A stretch of 39,709 bases of DNA, taken from Ignavibacteriaceae bacterium (GTDB lineage: Bacteria > Bacteroidota > Ignavibacteria > Ignavibacteriales > Ignavibacteriaceae). The translations under genes and the position numbers were made by a program. The notes under the pieces are model-generated. The model saw only the letters and a list, made by a program, of their open reading frames with translations, did not search any database and was not told the origin of the DNA. Location of the stretch: positions 1 through 39,709 of the forward strand of contig JABDPB010000060.1 of assembly GCA_013042995.1 (NCBI GenBank), read 5' to 3'. Positions 1 through 6,646 of the stretch are shown piece after piece. The first letter of the stretch is position 1. Each line of letters begins with the position of its first letter.

Positions 1-739
1 CAATTGTGTTTAGCAGCTTATCGGATAAATCCTGTGGATGTGAAGTTGTAAAACGAATTCTTACAGAGCGATCAACTTTTGCACAAGCAGCAAGCAGATC
101 GGCAAAATCATTTCCGTTATCGCGGTATGAATTTACATTCTGTCCGAGCAGTGAAATTTCTTTAAATCCTCTTTGAGCAAGCTGTGTTACTTCATCCACA
201 ATAGATTCCAGCGTGCGGCTTCTTTCCCTTCCACGTGTAAAAGGAACAACACAAAAAGTGCAGAACTTATCACAGCCGCGCATTACAGAAATCCATGCTG
301 AAAGTCCGTCTTCCCTGTGCGGTATAATATCATCGTAGGTTTCTGTTTTTGAAAGCTTAACACCAATCCCTTTATCCCCATTAAACGCAACATCAATCAG
401 TTCTGGCAAACGGCGATATTCATCGGGTCCAACCACCACATCTACAATTTTTTTCTTTTCAATTAAATCTTTTCTTAACCTTTCTGCCATACAACCAAGC
501 ACTCCGATTACAACATCCGGTTTTTTATCTTTAAACGTTTTGAAGTTTCCGAGCCTGCCGTAAATCCTCTGCTCTGCGTTTTCCCTTATGCTGCATGTAT
601 TCACTAAAATTACATCCGCATCTTCTGCGTTTTGTGCCGGACTGTAGCCGTTGTTCTGCAGAATTCCCTGCACAATTTCCGTATCAGCCAGGTTCATCTG
701 GCAGCCGTAGGTTTCTATGTAGACTTTATTTTTATTCAT
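1..739 (-). CDS. miaB: MiaB, tRNA-2-methylthio-N6-dimethylallyladenosine synthase (3' part cut by window edge)
   Basis: This radical-SAM methylthiotransferase converts i6A37 to ms2i6A37 in tRNAs reading UNN codons. The reading frame opens at the ATG at 739 and runs off the window after about 246 codons. The N-terminal UPF0004 domain shows YIETYGCQMN (Cys13), NTCSIRENAEQR (Cys49) and LGCMAER (Cys83), the three ligands of the auxiliary iron-sulfur cluster. The radical-SAM motif is RGCDKFCTFC (Cys156, Cys160, Cys163), followed by VVPFTRGRERSR and LGQNVNSY, which are typical of MiaB rather than MtaB or RimO. The C-terminal TRAM domain would lie outside the window. A TAnnTTTG promoter is visible just upstream (758-789). 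Family assignment is very secure. Confidence 0.96.
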   Translation of the reverse strand, partial: MNKNKVYIETYGCQMNLADTEIVQGILQNNGYSPAQNAEDADVILVNTCSIRENAEQRIYGRLGNFKTFKDKKPDVVIGVLGCMAERLRKDLIEKKKIVDVVVGPDEYRRLPELIDVAFNGDKGIGVKLSKTETYDDIIPHREDGLSAWISVMRGCDKFCTFCVVPFTRGRERSRTLESIVDEVTQLAQRGFKEISLLGQNVNSYRDNGNDFADLLAACAKVDRSVRIRFTTSHPQDLSDKLLNTI

Positions 740-757
740 TTACTTAAAAATTTCGCA

Positions 758-789
758 CAAATATAAGGCTATGCCAACTGTGGTTCAAT
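758..789 (-). promoter_or_regulatory. Putative Bacteroidota-type promoter of miaB
   Basis: On the minus strand the sequence reads ATTG, 20 bases, then TATATTTG. This matches the Bacteroidota pattern TTTG-N19..21-TAnnTTTG, with the -7 element perfect and the -33 element one base off. The predicted transcript start is about 12 bases before the miaB ATG. No experimental support. Confidence 0.5.
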
Positions 790-824
790 TTAATAATTGA
801 TGGTAATTTAAGGAAAAGCAGCTT

Positions 825-980
825 TTACGAAGATGAAAGCGTGTAAAGAATTACATTAAGCAGTAAAAAACCCAGCGTGCCGTAAACAATGTTGAAAATT
901 ATTCTTTTCATTTTCTGATCGCGGCGGATGTTTCTCTCTAATTTATTCCGCCCGTTAAAATTTACTAATCCAAATAACAT
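825..980 (-). CDS. Small hypothetical protein, 51 residues, one membrane segment
   Basis: An ATG at 980 opens a 51-codon frame ending in TAA at 825. The first half is polar and basic (NRREQK-like stretch NIRRDQKMKR). Residues about 27-47 form one hydrophobic helix (IIFNIVYGTLGFLLLNVILY). No Shine-Dalgarno is visible and the upstream bases are A/T-rich. The Met at residue 24 is an alternative start that would leave only the helix. It lies between miaB and the T9SS array and I do not recognise it. The sharp basic-then-hydrophobic pattern is the main reason to think it is real; chance is still possible. Confidence 0.4.
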   Translation of the reverse strand: MLFGLVNFNGRNKLERNIRRDQKMKRIIFNIVYGTLGFLLLNVILYTLSSS

Positions 981-1151
981 TTATTTTTTTTTAATTTAAT
1001 TGATTTTTAACAATGACAAACGTAATTAATTATTTGCTCAAAATCAGTGCAATGATTATGCCTAAAATAAGTTTGAGATAAATGAATTAAAGTAGAGCTA
1101 TATTCTATTTTTAGTAAAACTTTTGCTCTATTTTTTCTTATTTGCAATAAA

Positions 1152-1181
1152 AATAAAAAACCCCTCAAAAGAGAGGGGTTC
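1152..1181 (-). terminator. Rho-independent terminator after the cupredoxin T9SS gene
   Basis: AACCCCTC (1159-1166) pairs with GAGGGGTT (1173-1180) across a six-base loop. On the minus strand the stem is followed by a T-rich run. It lies about 30 bases after the stop at 1212. Confidence 0.85.
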
Positions 1182-1211
1182 AATGAAAAAATTAACGGCA
1201 CTTATGGTTGA

Positions 1212-2768
1212 TTACTTCAGCAGAGTCATCTTTTTAGATTTCACAATTCCGTTGGATTCTATTCTGTAGATGTACAATCCGCTGTTAAGGTTTTCTGCAT
1301 TGAAATTTATTGTGTGAACGCCTGCTTCTTTAAATTCATTTACAAGCTCTTCAACCTGCTCGCCTAATAGATTATAAACTACAAGCTTTACATTTCCAGC
1401 TTCCGGAAGTGAATACTTAATTGTTGTAGCTGGATTAAAAGGATTCGGATAGTTTTGTGAAAGCTCATACTCAATAGGAGATGTAATCTCAACATATACA
1501 ATATTAGAGTATTCATAACTTCCATCAAGATCTACCTGTTTTAATCTGTAGGCATAACTTCCTTCAGGCAGATTTGCATCTATAAACGAATAATGTTGTA
1601 TCTCTGTAGTTGAACCATTCCCAGTAACAAAACCAATTTTTTCCCATGCTTGAGATTCATCGTAACGCTGAACTTCAAATCCTGAATTATTTAACTCAGT
1701 AGCAGTTATCCAGCTTAATATTACTACATTCTCATTAACTGATGCATTGAATGATACCAATTCTACCGGTACGAGGCCAGACCAGGTGGTAGAAATAGTT
1801 AATCCGTCAAATAGGATGTAATGATCTTCCCCACCCTGTCTTAATGCAAAGAGTGTATTTACTTCATCAGAGGCTGTATCAATGTTTTCGGCATCTCCAT
1901 TAGTAGGTTCCGGACTAGAGAGATCCGGATTCACCCATAATTTTACTACATCATCGGTTCCAGTAGCATTGCCAATATATTCATACTTCATAACAATTAA
2001 ATATGTTACATCGTAAGAAAAATTTGATGGAACCCAGGAAACCTCGGACCCACTATTTCCTTTAGTGATTCCAAAGTTCAGGTTACCCGCGCCATCATCC
2101 TGTAAAAAAAATCTTGCTCTATAACTAAAACTTCCTATTGGAGGCATAAAATGTGCGACATATCCATTATCAGCCTCTGCAGTATCAACGTTTACAAGAA
2201 ATGCAGCATAAAGACTGCCTGAGCTAATAGGTTCAAATGCTCTGTGAATGTCCTCTCTTGAACCACTTCCCCCATCTAGTTGAGTATGATTTCCTATACC
2301 TGAAGCCGGATAACCAGGGAATGTTAGACTTCCCGAATATACACTTACAAATGTTCCGCTTCCGCTATGATTTACCCAGCCGTGGTAAGCTAATAAATCA
2401 TTTCCGTCATATTCAAAATTTTCGAGAAATGGTAATGATGCAGGTGTTGCAAACGATCCCCTCATTGAAATAGGATGGAATGAACAATTATATTCATATA
2501 CTCCAGGAACAGCTATGATGTAAGTATATGTATCACTTACTCCCGTAAATGTATAATCCCAGGTTGCTGCACCTGCAGGAACTAAAGTTGAAGTTGTTCT
2601 ATGCGTTCCTTCAACCAGTGTCCATACTACAGTATCACCTACAGCAGCATCAAATGATACCTCGGAAAAATAGAAATTGCCAACATCGATATTAAAGGTT
2701 GTACTTTGAGTTGGTTTAATACATAGTACTACCAGGGCAAGTAAAAAAAGAAAGTAGCCGTTTTTCAT
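1212..2768 (-). CDS. Secreted cupredoxin-domain protein with T9SS C-terminal sorting domain
   Basis: This 518-residue protein starts at an ATG preceded by GAGGAG. Residues 1-22 are a signal peptide. Residues 23-108 look like a plastocyanin/azurin-type cupredoxin: GTHRT supplies His56, and YNCSFHPISM supplies Cys95, His98 and Met102, a complete type-1 copper ligand set. Residues about 112-335 form a domain that is also present in the 605-residue protein at 6647-8464. A fibronectin-III-like stretch (PVELVSFNASV onward) follows. Residues about 432-518 are a type A T9SS sorting domain (SQNYPNPFNPATTIKYSLPE, then LNSGLYIYRI). The protein should be exported through Sec and the T9SS and anchored or released at the surface. 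Copper binding is inferred from the ligands, and an electron-transfer role is possible but unproven. Confidence 0.9.
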   Translation of the reverse strand: MKNGYFLFLLALVVLCIKPTQSTTFNIDVGNFYFSEVSFDAAVGDTVVWTLVEGTHRTTSTLVPAGAATWDYTFTGVSDTYTYIIAVPGVYEYNCSFHPISMRGSFATPASLPFLENFEYDGNDLLAYHGWVNHSGSGTFVSVYSGSLTFPGYPASGIGNHTQLDGGSGSREDIHRAFEPISSGSLYAAFLVNVDTAEADNGYVAHFMPPIGSFSYRARFFLQDDGAGNLNFGITKGNSGSEVSWVPSNFSYDVTYLIVMKYEYIGNATGTDDVVKLWVNPDLSSPEPTNGDAENIDTASDEVNTLFALRQGGEDHYILFDGLTISTTWSGLVPVELVSFNASVNENVVILSWITATELNNSGFEVQRYDESQAWEKIGFVTGNGSTTEIQHYSFIDANLPEGSYAYRLKQVDLDGSYEYSNIVYVEITSPIEYELSQNYPNPFNPATTIKYSLPEAGNVKLVVYNLLGEQVEELVNEFKEAGVHTINFNAENLNSGLYIYRIESNGIVKSKKMTLLK

Positions 2769-2886
2769 GTTTACTCCTCAATTTAGTATTGTAGATCAAA
2801 ATAACTTTTAATTAATACAAGTTAAAGTAATAATACGCAAAAACAATTTTCGTTAATAAATTGGCTTAACAAATTAGTGTGCAAAT

Positions 2887-4332
2887 TTATTTTACTAACT
2901 GCATCTTTTTTGCATCAGTAAAACCATTTAGTTCAATTTTATAAATGTATAATCCGCTGTTAAGATTTTCTGCATTGAAGTTGATTGTATGAACACCTGC
3001 TTCTTTAAACTCGTTAATAAGTTCTGCAACCTGCTCGCCTAATAAATTATAAACTACAAGCTTTACATTTCCTGCTTCCGGAAGCGTGTAGCGTATTTTT
3101 GTTGCCGGATTAAACGGATTAGGATAATTCTGGCTTAGCTCAAATTCCTGCGGTGAGCCAAGATCAACTTCTATTATTTTTGAGTACTCAAAACTGCCGT
3201 CTGTATCAATCTGCTTTAATCGGTAGGAATACTTTCCACCGTTTACTTCGCTATCAATGAAAGAATAATCTTTTGGTGAATTTGAATTTCCGTGTCCTTC
3301 AACAAAACCAATTTTTTCCCAATTATCATTCTGTGCAGAGCGAAGAATCTCAAAGCCATAGTTACTAACCTCTGTCTCTGTTCTCCATTCAAGCTTAACA
3401 CCACCATCCAAAACAACTGCAGAAAAGTATGCAAGTTCAACCGGCAATGGATTTATGTCGTCATAAAGACTAGTACCAACTGCATGAGGTGTATTAAATC
3501 CTAAAAGGTCTCCAATAGTAGGAGCAATATCAATCTGGTGGTGCAAATCCGGATTTTCCACACCTGCAGTTACATTTCTGCCAAGCACTAAAAGCATAAT
3601 GTGTTCGCAGCCTTCACAATTATCTCCATGACCGTTCCAGTTTCCTCCAGAATGTCTTCCGTGATCATTAGTAATAAATACTGAAGTATTTTGAGGGGTA
3701 TAACCATAGGTGCCGGTTTCAATTGTCTGCCATAGCTGATAAACCAGATTATCAGCATTAGAAATATCCGCAACATAATCATCCCAATCGTTAGAATGTC
3801 CTGCAACATCAACTTCTGCAAAATTTACAATTAAAATTTTGGGTTGATAGTTCTGCATAACAGAAATTGCCTTTGAGTATGTTAATGCATCATTTCTGTC
3901 ATCATCTCCAACCCAGACTCCACCGTACGATGAACCATAACCTGAAAAAACAGAATAGGTTAGTATATCCAGCTTATCTTTACCGGTAACTGCATAACAA
4001 TCGGATTGGGGATTTCCATCTTCTTCTCTTAAATATTCAAAAATTGTGGGAAATGTTGGTCTTTCTATACCATTATTTGCAATTGTCTGCCAGGTGCCTG
4101 TTAAAATTGATGCGTGCCCAGGATTTGTTGAAGTAATCCCTGCGTCTGCAATTCTGAAATTTGTGTAAAGATAGCCGTTCGGTTTAAGGTCGTTGTATAA
4201 ATGCGGAATGTAAGTGTTGCCCCCTCCAAATGTTTCCGAATATCTAGCACCATCAATTACAACGATAATAGCATTTTGAGCAAGTAGTAAATTTGTAAAA
4301 AGAAATAAAAGAAGTATAAGTTTTTCTTTCAA
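2887..4332 (-). CDS. Secreted type I phosphodiesterase / alkaline-phosphatase-fold protein with T9SS sorting domain
   Basis: I place the start at a TTG at 4332, behind GGGGAG. This gives a textbook signal peptide (KEKLILLLFLFTNLLLAQ); an ATG at 4404 would add 24 atypical residues in front. Numbered from the TTG, the alkaline-phosphatase-superfamily metal and catalytic residues appear in order: Asp27 (VVIDGAR), the likely nucleophile Thr69 (TSTNPGHAS), Asp175 and His179 (EVDVAGHSND), Asp223 and His224 (TNDHGRH), and a C-terminal His-rich stretch with DIAPTIGDLLG. It therefore probably hydrolyses phosphodiester or phosphomonoester bonds outside the cell; the substrate is unknown. A fibronectin-like linker and a type A T9SS sorting domain end the protein. 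No terminator is visible between it and the gene at 1212, so read-through is possible. Confidence 0.88.
   Translation of the reverse strand: MKEKLILLLFLFTNLLLAQNAIIVVIDGARYSETFGGGNTYIPHLYNDLKPNGYLYTNFRIADAGITSTNPGHASILTGTWQTIANNGIERPTFPTIFEYLREEDGNPQSDCYAVTGKDKLDILTYSVFSGYGSSYGGVWVGDDDRNDALTYSKAISVMQNYQPKILIVNFAEVDVAGHSNDWDDYVADISNADNLVYQLWQTIETGTYGYTPQNTSVFITNDHGRHSGGNWNGHGDNCEGCEHIMLLVLGRNVTAGVENPDLHHQIDIAPTIGDLLGFNTPHAVGTSLYDDINPLPVELAYFSAVVLDGGVKLEWRTETEVSNYGFEILRSAQNDNWEKIGFVEGHGNSNSPKDYSFIDSEVNGGKYSYRLKQIDTDGSFEYSKIIEVDLGSPQEFELSQNYPNPFNPATKIRYTLPEAGNVKLVVYNLLGEQVAELINEFKEAGVHTINFNAENLNSGLYIYKIELNGFTDAKKMQLVK
3326..3351 (-). repeat. Dispersed-repeat-like 26-mer inside the phosphodiesterase gene (copy 1)
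   Basis: The minus strand reads GAGATTCTTCGCTCTGCACA then GAATGA and encodes EILRSAQND. It resembles a 'GAGATTCTTCGC...CAGAATGAC' sequence that I recall as a common intergenic repeat in bacterial genomes. The other copies are at 4920-4945 and 7092-7117. Confidence 0.55.
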
Positions 4333-4430
4333 TTCGAACTCCCCAGATGGCTTCCTAATAATAATCTTGAAATAATGTAAGAAATTAAAATGAGAAAATC
4401 TCATATAATTTTTTGTTTAAACTCATAACA

Positions 4431-4458
4431 ATAAAAAAGCCCCAATATTTGGGGCTTT
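4431..4458 (-). terminator. Rho-independent terminator after the triple-repeat T9SS gene
   Basis: AAAGCCCCAA (4436-4445) pairs with TTGGGGCTTT (4449-4458) around a three-base loop, and a T run follows on the minus strand. It sits 22 bases after the stop at 4481. Confidence 0.87.
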
Positions 4459-4480
4459 ACAATGAAATATTTTTAAACAG

Positions 4481-6406
4481 CTATTTGATAAGTGTCATTT
4501 TTTTAGATTGCACAACTCCGATTGCTTCTATTTTGTAAATGAACAATCCGCTCTGTAGATTTTCTGCATTAAAGTTTATTGTGTGAACTCCTGCTTCTTT
4601 AAATTCATTTACTAGCTCTGCAACCTGCTCGCCCAATAAATTGTATACAACAAGTTTTACATTTCCTGCTTCCGGAATTGAATATTTAATTGTTGTAACC
4701 GGATTAAATGGATTTGGATAATTCTGGCTCAACTCAAATTTACCCGGTGAGCCAAGATCAACTTCGATTGCTTTTGAATACTCGAAGCTGCCGTCCGTAT
4801 CAAGCTGCTTTAATCGGTAAGAATATTTTCCAGCGGTAACATTATTATCAACAAAAGAATAATCTTTTGGTGAATTTGAATTTCCGTGTCCTTCTACAAA
4901 CCCAAGTTTCTGCCAACTGTCATTCTGAGTGGAGCGAAGAATCTCAAAGCCATAGTTATTTACCTCTGTTTCTGTTCTCCACTCTAGCTTAACACCATTT
5001 TCCAAAACAACTACAGAAAAGGAAGAGAGTTCTACTGGTAGCGGAACATCACTCGTTTTTTCAATTCTACTCAAGCTTAATCTGCTTTGGTATACACTTA
5101 TGTCCACACCAGAGGTAGGGTTTGCTGTCATATAGAGTTGATCCGTAGGATTTGAAATCAAAATAATCCCATTTCCACCCAATGCACCTCTGTCAGTACC
5201 GGATGTGGTTCTTCGGCCTGTTAATTGATCTATTTCGATTCCATTGTTCAAAATTTTAAAAGTAATATCAGCTCCTGCGCTGGTAGAATACGAAACAAAA
5301 TAATTTATTCTGTAGTACCCGGCTGAAATTCCAATTGGGGAAAATTTACTGCTGTTGAAAGACCAATAATTAATATCGGTAACATCATTTGAATAACCGG
5401 TTATTTGATTATCGGTTGAAGCAGTTAAACTTATCGGAGTGGGGGAAGATGTTGAGATATCCATGCTTGCATATGGGAATGGTTCAGAAACTTGTGATCC
5501 CCCATTAATTTTAACCAAGGAAATTTGGCAATACTTGACATCAAGATCCTTGTTATTACCATCAGCTTTTGCCTTTATTTTTAAGTTGTCTCCCTCGCTA
5601 ATGGCCAGCACTCCCCATAATGTAACATTACCAATGTCATTATTATTGCTGATTTTCCTTTCACCTTTTATCTCAACAGGATCTGAATCATTCTTTGATA
5701 CACTTAAAGTATATCCAGTGTTAGCTGAACCGTTAAAATTAAAGGAAGCACAAACAAGATAAGTCCCTGCTGAACCGGAACCCGCAGTTAGAACACCGGC
5801 CAAGTGTGACCAGTTTTGAAAGTTGGATGAAGTATAACCACTATTTGTCAAATCTGTGAATGATGTACCTATTGAGAGAGAGGAAGTACTGTTGTAAAAG
5901 CCCATCTCAGAATATGAATTGTAATCTGAAACATCCTCGACTTTTACTATACTCACAGAAGCATTTGTCACTGTAAGATTTGCAGTAGAAGGTGGATTTA
6001 CTTTAAAGTTAATATCGTCATTAGGATTTAAAGTCATATATCCTGAAGCTGAAACATTTCCTATATCCAGGTTCGATAAATATCTCGTCGCGCTTACAGA
6101 ACCCGGATTATCTGAATTAACAGCAACTCCCACGTCCCAGTCTCCAGTGACATTACCTGAAAAACTAAATGAAAAACTGACAAGGTAAAGGGCGCTGACA
6201 GAACTAACGGACTTAGATAGATCAGAGCTGCTGAAGGACCAGTCCGTACTCAATTCACCTTGTGTAAATGCGGTTAATTTCGTCCATCCGTTTATGCCAT
6301 TCTGGGAAGAAGGTGACGAAATATACATTGAAGAAAAACTCTGAGAGTTTAATTGAGTGAAACAAAAAAACATCCCTAAAACCATTGAAAATAACCAATT
6401 TCTCAT
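4481..6406 (-). CDS. Secreted protein with three jelly-roll-like repeats and T9SS sorting domain
   Basis: The start is the ATG at 6406, preceded by GGGAG and followed by a signal peptide (MRNWLFSMVLGMFFCFTQLNSQ without the last residues cleaved); an in-frame ATG at 6481 would add 25 unlikely residues. The 641-residue protein has three repeats of about 140-150 residues. Each begins with a phrase like 'MxIS...' or 'MGFYNS', continues through a 'W-S(F/H)' turn, and ends with a similar strand (ASVSIVKVE, CQISLVKIN, SRLSLSRIE). This layout resembles C1q/TNF-like or BclA-type jelly rolls, but that is inference. A fibronectin-like linker and a type A sorting domain (SQNYPNPFNPVTTIKYSIPE) follow. An adhesive or structural surface role is plausible; the ligand is unknown. 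Confidence 0.85.
   Translation of the reverse strand: MRNWLFSMVLGMFFCFTQLNSQSFSSMYISSPSSQNGINGWTKLTAFTQGELSTDWSFSSSDLSKSVSSVSALYLVSFSFSFSGNVTGDWDVGVAVNSDNPGSVSATRYLSNLDIGNVSASGYMTLNPNDDINFKVNPPSTANLTVTNASVSIVKVEDVSDYNSYSEMGFYNSTSSLSIGTSFTDLTNSGYTSSNFQNWSHLAGVLTAGSGSAGTYLVCASFNFNGSANTGYTLSVSKNDSDPVEIKGERKISNNNDIGNVTLWGVLAISEGDNLKIKAKADGNNKDLDVKYCQISLVKINGGSQVSEPFPYASMDISTSSPTPISLTASTDNQITGYSNDVTDINYWSFNSSKFSPIGISAGYYRINYFVSYSTSAGADITFKILNNGIEIDQLTGRRTTSGTDRGALGGNGIILISNPTDQLYMTANPTSGVDISVYQSRLSLSRIEKTSDVPLPVELSSFSVVVLENGVKLEWRTETEVNNYGFEILRSTQNDSWQKLGFVEGHGNSNSPKDYSFVDNNVTAGKYSYRLKQLDTDGSFEYSKAIEVDLGSPGKFELSQNYPNPFNPVTTIKYSIPEAGNVKLVVYNLLGEQVAELVNEFKEAGVHTINFNAENLQSGLFIYKIEAIGVVQSKKMTLIK
4919..5038 (-). 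repeat. Near-identical ~120-bp segment shared with 7091-7210
   Basis: By eye this stretch differs from 7091-7210 at only about a tenth of its positions, and a more diverged version lies at about 3325-3445. It encodes the start of the fibronectin-like linker in paralogous T9SS genes. The identity includes silent positions, which points to recent duplication or gene conversion. Confidence 0.75.
4920..4945 (-). repeat. Dispersed-repeat-like 26-mer inside the triple-repeat gene (copy 2)
   Basis: The minus strand reads GAGATTCTTCGCTCCACTCA then GAATGA and encodes EILRSTQND. This copy is the closest to the intergenic repeat I recall. Confidence 0.58.
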
Positions 6407-6582
6407 TTTCTCCCTTTTTCTGATTTTTGAACAAAGTGTCAGATTCACATTATTTATGCCAAAACTGTTAATATTTGTCAAAAATTAACCTTCAAATAAT
6501 AAAAAAACTGATACTTTTTAGGGTAGGTCACTCATATAATAACATAAAATTTGACAGAGTAGTTATTGATGTAAAAAAGTAA

Positions 6583-6610
6583 TGTAAAAAATCCCCGGTT
6601 AACCGAGGAC
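6583..6610 (-). terminator. Rho-independent terminator after the 605-residue T9SS gene
   Basis: On the minus strand TCCTCGG and CCGGGGA pair (6592-6598 with 6603-6609, one G-U pair) around TTAA, followed by a T run. It lies about 37 bases after the stop at 6647. Confidence 0.83.
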
Positions 6611-6646
6611 TAAGAAAAGATTTGTAAATGATTGGATTTTCAGACT

